NCBI GenBank assembly: GCA_947579665.1
Contig: OX388345.1
Location: forward strand, 58,767,454-58,831,453
DNA: 64,000 nucleotides
Direction: 5' to 3'
Origin: Sympetrum striolatum
Taxonomy: Eukaryota; Arthropoda; Insecta; Odonata; Libellulidae
Shown: positions 47,901-61,189 of the stretch, one piece after another
Layout: each line of letters begins with the position of its first letter
Numbering within the stretch: the first letter of the stretch is position 1
Program-made: the position numbers and the translations under genes
Notes under the pieces: model-generated
The model's input: the letters and a program-made list of their open reading frames with translations, nothing else
Told to the model about the DNA's origin: nothing
Database searches by the model: none

Positions 47901-48049
47901 AACCTAAAATAATCGTATTACCTCATAGGTCATATGCTCCGCAGCCCGGGCAGTGTGGTGTTCGCCAAAACGATCAAGTGGTGTCCGACTTATTATAATT
48001 GTAAGGATAGGCCAGGTAGAGCGGAGCACTCGAGGGCTTTTAATGCCAA

Positions 48050-48150
48050 TATGAAGAGAGGCTCCGGATAGACCTTTGGACAGCGCGTTCGACTTGGATG
48101 AAAGCGGTCCCGGGCTCGATTCCCGGTGGGACACTACGTGCGAAATAACC
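48050..48150 (+). repeat. tRNA-derived SINE head
   Basis: GACCTTTGGACAGCGCGTTC with GACTTGGATG resembles an A box region; GGGCTCGATTCCCGG is a good B box. It is too diverged in the arms to be called a tRNA gene. Confidence 0.5.
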
Positions 48151-48797
48151 TCAGCTATCAAATACTACTACAGATGGAAGCAAGAAATACTGAAGGTTGA
48201 GTTATCGATATACCCTGAGTGATTGTGATTTTCTTCAGATAATCATATCGTAAATATATCACTACATTAGTTTATTTATGGAAATATCGTTTGAGCAAAT
48301 TCAAAATCCTCATGCATTTTTAAATATGATGTACTCTTTTAACTGCGACGAACGAAATTTTTAAAATGAGGGTTTCCTACTAAATGAACCTTTATAACTT
48401 GTTTATATTCTGACCAATTAAACGTGATTTATACTTCAATTTAACAATACATGTTATTATATAAATGTTTTGTAGTCGTCAATACTCAAGGGATCCGGAA
48501 ATGATGTGAAGGTGGAAAATGTTGGGTCTCCTCGTAACTAATAGAGAGGAAACTGTTTCCAACTTACACCCTGGGACCTCAGATAAGAGCCAACCTTATC
48601 TCTTGGCCATACGGTGTTGCCAAGCCCTGTATTTCAAATCCCCTCAATCTTATACAGCTAAGGCTACGCCGTTCGATTTTTTTGTGGGGAGCTGAGCAAA
48701 ACCTACCCTTACGCGATGTTTTGAAAGTTGTGGTTTGAAAGATAGTTACAAGTAAAAAAAAATTCTGGCTCGTTTCTTATTTTTTTTTTATTTGCAG

Positions 48798-51238
48798 CAA
48801 CAAATCCAAAAAGGAGGAAAATTACAAACACAGAGGACGGTTCTTCCACTGGCAGTAAAACTATTGAGTTCCAGAATATGGCCCGAACACAAACTCGTCC
48901 TGATCATCCAGTACCAGTAGATAACAATATTCAAAACTTGAGTAACCTATTGAAACAAGATGAAGGATCGGAATCGGAACCCGGAAATACTACGAACATT
49001 ATTGACGACGCCCAATCTCATGCATATGAATCTCTGTCAGTTCAGGGAGATGAGGATGAATGTCATGAAGATGATATTGGGCGATGGGTTGGACGATCTT
49101 CTGTTATGACTACCGAAAAGCGAATGGAAATGTTAAGGCGATGCTGGGTGCCTCCCGAAAAGTATGATTTTGCTGACGACGCTACGCACTTGAATCGTAA
49201 GTTTAACCACATTTGGTTAAAAACGTACAAGCCTTGGCTTGCTTATTCGAAAAGATTGAAAGGTGCCTAGTGTTTGTTTTGCGTTTTATTTCCGCCGAAT
49301 CTTGTACGTGGTGTGCAAGGATCTCTTATTATCCGACCATTCACTAAGTATAAGGATATACATGCTTGTTGTACAGCACATGTAAGTAGTCAATGACACG
49401 AAGAGTCAAGTGAGTCTGCCAAAACTTTTTGCGAGCCAAAAACAAATGTACAGGTTGCTATGCAAAGAGGCCACACTAGAGTCATTGTAGACAATAAAAA
49501 TTCATTTCGAATTATCATAAATACAATTTTTTTTGCGGAACGCATGATTTGCCATTGAGAGGAAAAGAAAAAAGGAAATGGTGTTTTAAAAGATTTACTT
49601 AAATTAAAAATTGATTCTGGTGATGAAATGTTGAAGAAACATTTAGAAGAAGGATTCAAAAATGCTCAGTATACGTCTCCAAAAATACAAAATGAGATTT
49701 TAAATATATGTGGAATCCTGATCAGAGAAAATTTAGTCAACGATGTCAAAGCTGCAAGTGCCTATAGCATTTTGGCTGATGACTCAGCTGATATATCGGG
49801 AAAGGAGCAACTATCAATAGGTATCATATTTTACGACCATAAGGAAAAAAAATGTAAGGGAAGAATTTATGGGTTTTGTCGAACTATAAAAAATGGATAC
49901 CCAATCTATAGCTTATGAAATTAATAAATTCATTAATACATTGAATATTGATGTTAAAAAATGCGTGTGGCAGGGCTACGATTCATGTGCTACGATGGCG
50001 GGAAAAGATGGTGGCGTTCAAAAAATATTGAGAGAAACATATAAGAAGGGTTTATATTCTCACTGTGCTTGTCACAAATTAAATATCGTTGTAACTGACT
50101 TAAACAATGTTCCTGAGATCCGCAACTGCATTGGGACTGTCAAAGATACTAGCAATTGTTTTAGGGAATCAGTTTTGCGTCGAAAAAATGCACCAAAAAT
50201 TCCATTGCTATGTGAAACAAGGTGGTCCCAAAAATATAAAGGTATTTCATCGTTTAACCTTCATCCGGGCGCTTGGACGGTAGTTTACCGTCACATTCAT
50301 AAAAGCGCGAGCAATTTTTGCCTGGAGGTGTGCGGCGCGCCCGGATGAGGGTTAAAAAGCATTTCATTGAAATTGTAAAAGTTTTGGAAAAGCTTTCTCA
50401 AGAAGGAAATTCAGGGACCAGAAAAGTGGCTTTTCAATTTTTATCTGCAGTTGAACAAACCTCATTCATATTACTTTATGAATTATAGATAAGTACAACT
50501 CCCTTTTAGAACCAATCGCGAACATATTGCAATCTAAAACCCTGAACGTAATCAAGTGTGCAGAGCACATTCGAGCAATCGCAACTGCAGTTGCAGATCA
50601 CAGGCGTTCTGCCGAAGAAGAAAGTGAGAAGTTATTAAAGTCAGCTAATGAAATAGCTGAAATTTGAACTCAGAGCTGCGTCTTCCACAGACTGCAGGTC
50701 GCCAAAACTACAGGGCAAATCATCCAGCTACTTCATAAAGCGAGTATTTCGCCGCTCGCTATACGTGCCATATTTAGACTCATTATTATCCTCTTTGGAA
50801 GCAAGATTTAACCAGGATCAGTCACCGGTGTTTGCTCTATCGTTGTTGCACCCTGCTCAGATAACAAAAATTACAGCTTCAGATTTAATAATTCGTATGG
50901 AAGAAGTCTCCAAGTTTTATGAATTAGACGGGATTGTGTCAGAAGCCGAGCTGTGGCGGATATTTTGGACAAACAAGGAGGAGAATCTCCAAACTTTGGA
51001 GATAACAGAAGTGATTCAACATGCAGAATTGTTTTATCCAAACGTTAAAAGAGCCCTACATATTTTATTGACTATACCTTATTCTATAGCTACCATTGAA
51101 AGATCATTTAGTACTCTTAGACGCGTAAAAACCTGGCTGAGATCCACAAAGGTTGAAGAAAGATTAAACGGGCTTTGCATGCTCAATGAACATAAAAAAG
51201 TAATTGTTTGGGAGATTTTTTCACAGAAGCTATTTTAA
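48798..51238 (+). pseudogene. P52rIPK/ZMYM-like hAT transposase, broken
   Basis: After a splice-acceptor-like TTTGCAG (48797) a frame opens with a basic run (TNPKRRKI) and an acidic region, then WLAYSKRLKGA and, beyond a TAG at 49268, CLFCVLFPP, as in the TTF-type zinc finger of this family. ILADDSADISGKEQLSIGI (about 49775) is the catalytic-domain start, and SHCACHKLNIVV, CETRWSQKYKGI (about 50070..50240) follow after a frameshift near 49900. The C-terminal dimerisation block IPYSIATIERSFSTLRRVKT lies at about 51070..51130. A 94-bp MITE splits it at 50258. Known: such hAT genes are often expressed or domesticated; this copy is not intact. Confidence 0.8.
50258..50351. mobile_element. 94-bp piggyBac-type micro-MITE
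   Basis: Flanked by TTAA at 50254..50257 and 50352..50355. Ends CCTTCATCCGGGCGC and, inverted, CCCTCATCCGGGCGC. Removing it together with one TTAA restores the hAT frame (KGISSF continuing to KKHFIEIVKVLEK), so it inserted into a then-open frame. Confidence 0.85.
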
Positions 51239-52885
51239 CCCGCTTTGCAGAAGATACAAGAAGATTGCTTTTCAAATAATTATGTGAAACCAATCTAATA
51301 AATGCAAATTGATATTTATGTTGAATTTTTTATTTGCATTTCTGATTTTCTTGACGAAGAGTTTAGTGAAATTTATTATGTTCCTGCTATGCAGCTGTGC
51401 TAATCTTAAATGGCCATCTTCAGAATTTTGAAAGGAACGCCAGTCTTTGTGAAGACGTATGAAAATGTTTGTACGGTAAACTTTACGCGGTATGTTAAAA
51501 GAGCTTTCGGAATGAAAATTAACTGCTTCACGATGAATATACAAGGGACGATTTCGTTAATTATGTGGTACACCGTACAAGTAAATTTTTGCTCTTTGAG
51601 TAAAGCAAATGTTAAAAAAGAAGAGGCTTATAGCGTCAAATTCTCAACTTTCAAATAAAGATCTAGATCTACTTTTACACATTGTGAATTGAATATCCGT
51701 CGATGCGTTTGGAAGATATTTCTGTGTTGAGGTATCTTTTTGATACAATAAGATATTTTTGAAGGGGATAATGCAATTTTCACAATTAAAATCTCAAAAC
51801 CAATGGTGTACCTGTTGACCTGTTTTGCAAAATTAAAATAATTTAATAGAAATGAAAAATTCTGATCATATCATTCCATGTTATTGCAGAGAGCTTTATT
51901 ATTGTAACCGTTGAATGTCAGTTGACTTTATATTTGTGAAGCTGTTTGTTATTTCCCATTAATTTTCCATTTCTATTTCTTTGATCAATACTTCTCGAAA
52001 AAATGTTGAATTATGGGAATAATCATTTTCCACTCTCTACAAAGAGCTCAGAATTTGGGTTGGAGATTTAGTAGCCATATTCACGCATCATGTTTTATTT
52101 AAACTATATTAACGAGTCCTGCAAATGTATGTATGCAAAGAGGCTTAGAATACGATCACAGCACGGTATTCGAAATGATAATATAAGATGTACTTTTAGA
52201 AGTTAAAAATGGCTAATTCCACTCATAAAAATATGTAAATATCTCCATGGAGGTAATTTTTTCCACCATGCGACTCCAAGAATTATATTCCGAACGGTGA
52301 AGCTTCCCTCAGAATTTATTTGAATATGTGGATAGATTTTCCTCACTTTTATTAAGATTTTTCTCAATGTTCCATACATTAAGAAAATAAAATTTAATGA
52401 CTCAATCACTTTTGGACCAAAGCCATCTTCAACATTTGTCATTTATTTCTTATTGACAATTTCCCGAAGCATAAAAGATGTTTTGACTTATAATTTTGAG
52501 ATCTTTAGGTAACCTATAACTTATACTTTCTGAATTTAGATACTTATTGTTATTCTACACAGAACGAATTAAGAGTTTAATTTAAGAATAGTTTCTTGAA
52601 TGTAATTTACAATTTCAATGAATATGCATTGGATTGTTGCTCGACGGAAATTTGCAAATCCAAAGTTTTTTTTGTATATCTGAGGCTAATACGTGTAGTG
52701 TGCAGATTTTTAAGCAATAGGTAGCTTTTCTTACTGTTGCACACTTAAGGGTTAAGAAATTTCCAAAAAAGAAAAATTTTTTCGAGTCTTTCTGGAACAC
52801 TCATATCATTTGCATTTCCATCAAAACAGGAAATAAGTATCTTTTTCGGTTTCAGAGGATATCCTCTGGCCGAAGTATGGGAGAT
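51239..52885. other. intergenic, nothing recognised
   Basis: AT-rich with scattered 60-90 codon frames without motifs. Confidence 0.35.
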
Positions 52886-53215
52886 ATGCAAGGCCGTTTT
52901 TAGGCATAGGCAGCTCACGCGATCGCTTAAGTCCCGGCCGCCAAACCACAAAAAGGACATAAAACATTTCAATAATTACAATTTATACTAAATAAATTAA
53001 ATTAAAAGCATAATAAATTCAATTTCCGTACCATATTATGATATTTTAACTTTATATTTCGCTAGCCTCACATGTAACGAATTTAAAACGAAGTAGTTAT
53101 TCAACTGTCGTTGGAACGGTGCAATCTTTGCACTGCAGCTTGGCACTGGGGTCTATAGGGCCTCATACAATAATGTTGCGTAGGGCCCCCAAAATTATAA
53201 CAACGGGCCTGGAGA
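52886..53215. mobile_element. probable MITE relic
   Basis: GCAAGGCCGTTTTTAGGCAT near the left and GGGCCCCCAAAATTATAACA, then ACGGGCCTGG near the right are reminiscent of ends of widespread DNA-transposon MITEs (GGCCGG...TAGGGCCCCC). The inverted match is short and no target duplication was identified. Confidence 0.3.
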
Positions 53216-53599
53216 TATTCCCCCTTTTCCTTGAAGTTTATCTACAAAATTACCGCGATGATATATATGAGAATTAATAACAGTGAATAGAAATTGGAGT
53301 ATTTCAGTGAAATCTTTTTCCGTGATTCTTGAACTAATTTCAATTTTAAGGTATCGATATTTTTTCGGAGCACTTTTCTCAGTAAATCTTCATTTCCATT
53401 GTTTTTAACCTTTGTAAATATGATCATGTTTCTAAATTTCGTTGCCAACTGTCATGGCTTTCTCCAATTAGAAGAAGCAAGGTCATGCTGGGATCTTTTC
53501 TTTCCTCGGTGTTCAAAAATTCGGAGCCGAGCTATATTTCTGCCCTTTTCACTCGCAAAAGACAGATTTTTACCAATACCAATACTAGATTAACATGAA

Positions 53600-53990
53600 G
53601 TGGACCCGAGAAAATTACATATCCTACTCCTCGATCAAACATTTTCCTTAATTCGTTTCAGATAGAAGGTTCTAAATTCTGGAATACTTTACCTGACTCT
53701 ATAATATGTTCCAGTTCTGTGAGAGTTTTTAAGTTAAAATTATTCAACTATCTCTTAGCTGATGTGATGTTTAACGAGTATTTTGTGTTAGACGAGTTGT
53801 ATCTCGTTTTTTCCCGCTCTTTTTGTCTATCTTTAAGTTCTAAATTCTCTGGTTACCTATGTTGTGTTTTTCCCTATTTTGTATTTTTTTAATTCCTAGT
53901 GCACTCTTTTGTTCTTTTTCTTTTCCATATATATTTATTATTCTACTCAAATCCTTATATAGTGAAAATAATAAACTCTTCGCTGTATCA
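53600..53990 (+). mobile_element. C-terminal tail of a non-LTR retrotransposon
   Basis: One frame reads TPRSNIFLNSFQIEGSKFWN, TLPDSI, then SVRVFKLKLFNYLLADVMF, the pattern R.....F...G...WN.LP..I....S...FK..L..YLL at the end of CR1/L2-like polymerases. AT-rich 3' sequence with AATAAA (about 53970) follows. Confidence 0.6.
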
Positions 53991-54559
53991 AGAAATTTAT
54001 TATAAACTATCGATCGATGGAAAAACAGTCATTTAATGTTGCCATAAGTATATAGATATGCCTAAATCAAACAATTAAACTCTTCCAAAAGGCAAAGAAA
54101 CAATCAAATAAGTGTTGAGAAGCGAAGTGGTCAAATAAACACTTCCCGTCATTCTAGGTAGAGCGAAGATCCCTTCCTTCTAGTGTAAATTCACCAAATA
54201 CGAATCCATGGCCGTCTTCAAAGGTCTGCCTTTTAGATCAGGTATAAGATTATGTAGATGCTAGGTGATTTAAATATTAATCTCATAAATCATATTATCT
54301 CCCCCAAATGTACGCAAACCGTAAATAACTCAACCAATAACTGAAAATGTGACCCAAACGAGGGTGGGATTCCCACCGCACCGAAAAAAGCGCAAAGAAA
54401 AGCGTTTATGGGAGCGGAAGTGATACCCGAAACAACTCACCCCCTCCGTTAGACACCGATTTCAGTTTTTCCCTGAACAGCGTGCCGCCGTAGTCTCGGG
54501 TACGTATCCCCACGGCAATCACTCAAGCGAGGTGACGGAAGGAAGAGGAAAAAATCTGA

Positions 54560-55188
54560 TGTGTCCTACACATGACTTTCTCCATATTTATTGATAACAG
54601 AAGCCCATGCCGGTAATATATAATTAACTACAAAACAATGAGTGTTACAGAAAAATGTTTCAAACAAAAACTGTAGTAAAATACATTATCTATAACTTTT
54701 GTTCAAATTGTATATAAATACTTCACATTCTGTCAGAGATATTTAAGAAAAACTATAATTTTTGGATAAAAAGCAACTTACGGTTAGCGAGAAAAAATCT
54801 TTCAAACAAAAGTTGTAGTGATATTCATAATCTATAATAACTTTTGCGTGTAATTATATTCTGACATTGCATTCTGACAGAGATATGTATGAAAAACTTC
54901 CATTTCTGGATAAACAACAACTTCAAGTAAACCTTTATTCAAGAATAACTCCTAAACAATCAGTGTTACGAAAAAAATGTTTCCAACAAAAGTTGTAGTG
55001 AAGTATATTAAGAGATATTTAAGATACAAAATTTTGTTCTGGATCAACCGCAACTTCCGGTTAAGCGGTATTCATCAAAAACTAGTCAACTCTTGGCATT
55101 GTAACTAAAATAATAAATATGAATTTTGGAAATGATCGGATAATCACTTTTAAGATAGAGCGCCCACAAACCTTTTTACCACAGACAG

Positions 55189-55219
<31 letters not shown>

Positions 55220-55345
55220 TGTTCAGAAAAAATTGCGAAAACAAACTCTATGGGCCCCAAAACAACTATTTCCGTTGAAATCTGAAGGTCTAATTTTTTT
55301 GCGTACAAATACAATACTTTATCTTTACTACATATAGGGAGAAAG
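54560..55345 (-). mobile_element. inverted second copy of the minisatellite-bearing element
   Basis: Begins ACATGACTTTCTCCATATTT and ends near TACTACATATAGGGAGAAAG, the reverse of the termini at 33022..34065. It shares TAAACAATCAGTGTTAC, CAACTTCCGGTTAAGCGG and a (CA)n tract at 55189..55216 in the corresponding place. It contains fewer internal units than the first copy. Confidence 0.65.
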
Positions 55346-56564
55346 AAAAAATTGGTGGGTTGCACGGCTCATTTTAAAGTGCTTCCCGATTCAGTCTCCT
55401 TTTGTAAGAAGAGGAAGAGATGAAATTGGGGAGTACGTGTTGACAACTTCCCCTTAACTTTCAGAGAATACAGATTATACTTAGGGAACACGCTGCATTT
55501 AACGAAAGAAGCACGTTGGGATTTTTAGAATAGAATTTTTGATTGAAACTTAGGTCCATTTGATCATCGTTATCAAGTTAAGGGATCAAATCAAAGACTT
55601 TTAATTGGAAACTCATTCTTCCAGTGAAAAGCATTGGAAGAATAAGTAACGATGGAGATACTTACTTTCATCCAAAGTATTTTATTTTTGGAGGATCATC
55701 AAAGCATCTCTTTTAATTGGTTCAGCATAGGGATACACAACAATAAGGCAACCCCTATTAACTTCATGAGCAACATAATTAAGATCGAAGGAATTAATTA
55801 TACACCGCCTGCTGTATCTTGAAGATTGGAGATAGGATAATCATCATATAATTATCATAAGTGTTTTGGACCACTTACTGAAACCTTAATGATTTACAAT
55901 TTTACAAAATAAAAACGAATATAAACAATAATTAGTAATACTTTGAATGATATGTAATAATTAACTATAATAATTAATTTCATTATTACTAAAAATTTGT
56001 GAAACGTATCTTCCCATTTAAGGGTAAGGAAATAATGTAACATTTTAGTTGTTAATCCTTATGTGTGCACATCACTATATGTGCCATGTTTTTAATCATC
56101 ATGATCATTTGTGTTGGTGCATAAAGTTTCTCAAGTATAAATGGTCGAACTTCCAAAAAAGTAAAATACCTAATTAAAAACTGGTAAGTTATTAACTCTA
56201 AGCCAACTAACATCATTGAGGAATTGTACAAAATAATTAAATTTAACGAATGTCTCAATAATTTAAGAAATAATACCTATTCCGCAATAGAAAAATTTAA
56301 TTCGAATTATAACACTTGTTTCAAATTTCTTGTTTTGTTGTAAAATTGTCATTATTTTGTTCATAAATCAATTGTTTTATGTAATAATAGACTTCCTTTC
56401 CATGGTTTAACATATATGGAAGCTTAGTAACAAACAGCATCTATAGATAATGATGATAAAGTTATATAAGAAATAAGTTCACATTACGCAAGAAATGAAA
56501 TTCATCGTAATTGAAGTTATACAATAATATTTCATATTTAACAAGAGATAATGTTTCTTTGATC
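55346..56564. other. intergenic up to the segmental-duplication edge
   Basis: AT-rich, no gene recognised. Similarity to the gene 2 side begins abruptly at about 56565. Confidence 0.4.
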
Positions 56565-57350
56565 AAGAGGTACCTCTCATACCATCTTTTTCAACCATCC
56601 AACTAAATTAGTACCCTCTTTACCCTCAGCCTCTTCAATAGGTTCAGTGATGTAAAAAAATTGTTGTTACATTCCTACCTTTCCTAAGATAGGGTCCCAT
56701 CATTTTTATTACTACATATTCAGGAAGACTCTGATTGGATGGCCTATCCTCCACCTTGCCAACGTTGGGAATCCCATTCAATACATATTTGGGATTTAAT
56801 CCTGCAGCTAATCAAAATTTCTACCCATATTTATCAGGTTAATTAGGCATGAATTGTGTGAATGGGCTTCTATACTTACTGGAAAAAAGCTGTTCATCAA
56901 CCATCAAATCTGCACTAGGTTTGCAGCAAGCTTGACAGTTTTCTGTTAATTTGTCCCACACGAAAGAATAAAGGGTAAATTTGTCAGTGTCCAGACGGTT
57001 CTATGGGTTGAATGTTTATCAAATCTTAAACATCTCATCAGCTCTTTGAAGTGATCATGTGACATGATCTTTGTGCTGAATGGAAGTCCCTAGTCTTTTG
57101 ATGACATTGTGTCTAAAGGAAATTTGCTGGCACCCATGACTACATGTGCATAGAGAATAAAGATTAATGCATCTAATTTATCAAGAGAGGTGGACCGATC
57201 AGATACACTCAACTTATCTTTTAGAGGAAAGAGAAATTTTTACTGTAAGAAGCTTGTACAGGGATAATCTTGAAAGACTTTTGTAAGAGCTTCTAATCTA
57301 AAACAATGAAGGTTTTAGCATCCATAAGAAGAGGAAAAATAAGCCCCCGT
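56565..57350 (-). pseudogene. truncated piggyBac transposase, duplicated copy
   Basis: Repeats the N-terminal half of the relic at 20842..22430 (LMVDEQLF, DKFTLYSFVWDKL), without the hAT MITE. It is cut off at the duplication edge. Confidence 0.8.
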
Positions 57351-59097
57351 GAACTCCTCCTAACAACAGAGATGTGCTAAGGATAGGTCAGCTGTTCTAG
57401 GGGTAGATGGTATCATCTCATATGAAAACATCACAATTAAGATAAAACTTTGTGGACATATGCAGAACTTTAGATAAATAATAGTCAAAGAATAATTTTC
57501 TTCTCCAGCAAAAAATGCAAAAATTATGCATTTACAAAATGGATGAGTTGTCATTAGGGTACCCTCCACCAATCTAGCGTTAACATTATTTCTTGACTCT
57601 CCCAGAACCAAATTAACAAGGTTTTATTATTTTAAATTTTACAGTCCACTTAAAACCATCTTCAATTCATTTCAAGAACTATTCTTTGAAAACCATTTTT
57701 TTCAGAACAAGAGGGAGAATTACAAGTTTTATATAAATGAAGAGAGCAAACACCGGTATACCTAAGAGTGAATCTCTCAATAGGGACAATTATTCATTGC
57801 ATAAATTATTCGAATCATGCTGAGAAGAAAATTAAATACCTTATGGAATCTTTCATAGCATTGAGGATCCAAGTTTCACTTGCCATCAAGGAATTGAAAA
57901 TAGCACCAATAGGTGGTAAAAGGAAGGCTTTTGAATCCTCAATTAACTTTACAATTCACAGAAAACACACCAAGAAAGTAAAATTAATATGCTCAAGCAT
58001 GACTTTGTGGAATGGAATATACATTTCAAAAAATGAAATAACTTGGTATCACTGTGGAAGATACCAAGTTTTTTCATTTTTTGAAACACCAAGAAAGGAT
58101 CGAAAGTGGAAAGAGATATAGAATGCAAAACCTCTTATAAAACCATGTCTCTCACTAGGATGCAAACATATCCTGAAATGCAGTTGTACTTTAGTATTGC
58201 ACTCTTTAGGTGCAAAAGTTAGTATCCCAGCCAGGATAACAATCCTTTTCATCCAGGATTTCAAAGAAATTGAATAAGCTCCATCTTCTTTTTTTGATGA
58301 TGCATGATGAGCATGTAAAGAATTTGCAGTTCTGTATAATTATATATATTATATAATATAACACAAATATTACATGAATTAGGCAGGATTACAATTTATA
58401 TCAAGCGGATGTTTCAGAGGGAATTTTCCTGGTTAATATGCCATTTATATTAATGTAAAAACTAGTTACAAGTAATTTGAATAATACCTTTGACGACTAT
58501 AGTTATTAATATATTATTTAAAAATAACCTAGATTTTTCATTGTATACAATTAATATTCAAGCAGATTTATTATAGAAGTAAGATATAGTTTGGCCTAGT
58601 GGCTTTAAATTGACTAAGAACCAGTAAGATTAATTTGAAAATACATCTACTTACATTAAGAAATAAAATCATCTTCTGTACTCGGATGTTGAATATTTAA
58701 ATGGATATTTATCTTAACACTCTAACATTTATTAAAGATTACTTAAGTAATTTCTTTGTTAATTAACAATGACCAAGAAAACATGAATACAAACATTGGA
58801 CGCTGCTCCCAATAGTTCAATATGGTTAACAGGCATATGATGAGATGAAAGTATGTTCTTTGATATAGTACATTAAAGCTTCATTTAGGGAGTTATTGTA
58901 GTCATTGTACTATGAAAAAAATACTCAGAAGAAGCTCAAGTTGCAAAAGTTGATTCCTATCTTGGTGTCAGATCAGTAAAATTAAATACTAACTTTTTAG
59001 CAGGGAACACTAACAAGAAAGAAATAATCAAATGAATTAATATTTCTTCTTATTTATATATATAATTATAGATAACTTTCATGAATTTATTGTGTTT

Positions 59098-59203
59098 TTA
59101 TTGCAAATATCCCATTGTATAGCAGTATCCTAATGCAGGTAGTAGATGATGCATCCAGGTTTCTGTTTCTGCAATCTTCTTTCCTTTCACTGATACAGGA
59201 AGG
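59098..59203 (-). CDS. LRR copy 3, exon 4
   Basis: Acceptor ATTATAG; the split codon AG|C and 34 codons as in gene 2, with only the last residue changed (GYLQ for GYLH) before TAA at 59100..59098. AATAAA follows on the minus strand as in gene 2. Confidence 0.7.
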
Positions 59204-60151
59204 CTATAATAAATTGATGAATTTAAAATGAAATTCATATTTCATATTTATGCCACTAATGAACTAAAATTAACATTATTAAGAATGATTTCTGGTTCAG
59301 TTATTTATGCAAGAGAAATATTTATGCTTGTAGTTTGAATGTACATAGTTGTGATATTCTCTCATAGTTTTACAAACTTTCCTATTAAAAAATGTCATAG
59401 AATTATAAAATAAATTTAAATCGCTGTAAACACTGAGGAGATTATTCAAGTAAAATATTGATTATCCATGTCACCCTAGGAAAATGCTTGGAATTTGCAG
59501 AAAAAGAAATCAGTAGCAATTAAAGTGGGTTTCTCTGAATTCCTTAATGCAGTCTCATTGTTAATCTCCTATGAGCATACCGAAAATAGCTGAAAAATTA
59601 CTTCAGAAGGTATTTCCAAGAACTCTTCCAATAACAATTTCATTATGAAAGTATTGCACTGTTCTCCTAAAAGCAGGAGCATCATTCTTAGACATCCTCA
59701 TTAACATCCTCATATCTTACTTCTCCCTTAGTAAACGAAGTATATGTGCAGTTTTGAAAGAAAACTGAAATATATTACATTGTGAATATCCACACTAGTG
59801 ACTACATATAAATGATTCCTTCAACATTCCATATTAGTCAATCTTGCAATACTCTTATTTTTGTCAACTTAGACTGTATATTTGAATGCTGTTGTTATTC
59901 TTTTATAGCACATTGTTTTTATCAATTAAGGTGATAATATGTGAAATTAAGTAACCTTATGAAGGAATGAATTTCCTAGTCAGGTTTAGTGTTATTAGAA
60001 ATTATTTGAAATGAAAGAAATTTGGTTGTAGCAAATTAGGGATTGACATGTGCATCTGTTGAAGTTCCCATATTGAATATTATCTGTCTGTTTTGATGAC
60101 AACATTATAATTGTTTTTAGATTTTGCAATTCATTGAAATTTTTTGCATAC

Positions 60152-60363
60152 CTGCAACTAAGATTTCCTGGCACAATTTTTGCTTGAAGGACCCAATCCT
60201 TCTTGTTTTCCCTCCACAATTCTGATGCCAGAATAACATCACCTTCAATCACTTGTAACAGTGGAAAAATATCACAGCCACATAGAATTGGGTTGTCATC
60301 AAGAAGGATAGTGGCATGGCTGTATCTATGCTTCTCACATATCTGTGTGATATTTTTAATCAA
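60152..60363 (-). CDS. LRR copy 3, exon 3: LRR C-terminal cap
   Basis: A 212-nt exon with intact acceptor (TTTTACAG) and donor (TTGCAG|GTATGC). It differs from gene 2 by one residue (Lys to Ile in QKCEK). No exon 1 or 2 is found between here and the window edge. Either they lie further right, past the piggyBac at 62556, or this is a promoterless 3' fragment. The open frame argues only that it is recent. Confidence 0.65.
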
Positions 60364-61189
60364 CTGTAAAAAAATTCAATGAGAAAGACATTTTACAATA
60401 TTTTATGGATCTCTAACATTATTCTTTAAAGAGGTTCAGTTGTTATTTTTCCAATACGTTTGTTCAGCATATCTTAAAAATTACAATTTTCCAATGAAAT
60501 AGTGAAACTAAAAATTCTTTTTTCAGCATTGATAATGTTGCAATACAGTAGTAGGTGTAACTGACATAAATTATTCACAAGGAAATATATAGCAATGATA
60601 AAGGCAAGAGAAATGGGTTTAAAATGTTGCATGTTTGTAGTATCATAAGCATATCTTCTGGCATAGGAAGGTTAATGTAATTTATTAGCTAGTTACAAAA
60701 TGGAAAATATGTAAATAAATATGAATAATACAAGATGTATACAGTGAATTTATTTTGGATACAATCAATGCCCCCCAATAAACTAATTGAATATATCAAA
60801 ATAGTGAATGGTGATAAAATATTCAAGTTAAATATGAAATCTCATAGAAAAGGACCAAGAAGAAAGTTCTAAATAAGGTTCAGGAATACCGAAATTATTA
60901 AAAAATAATTATTAGTCAAATTTACCTTAAAAATTTATGATGCTAGCAATTTTGTTTTTATTTTATAGCATCTTTATGATGGTAACTGAAGGTATGAAGA
61001 TTTATGAACTTCTAGTTCTTTGATCATTCTCCTTATGTTAATTTTCTGAATATATCTCATTTTACCTCTCTTATGGTTCTATTAATTGTGTTTGTTTATC
61101 CTTTCAATAAAATAAAATTAAATCAATGGATGAAGCCGTTAATTTTAATTCCATCCTAGGAAGAAAATAATTCTGCAAAATTCCTCTGG

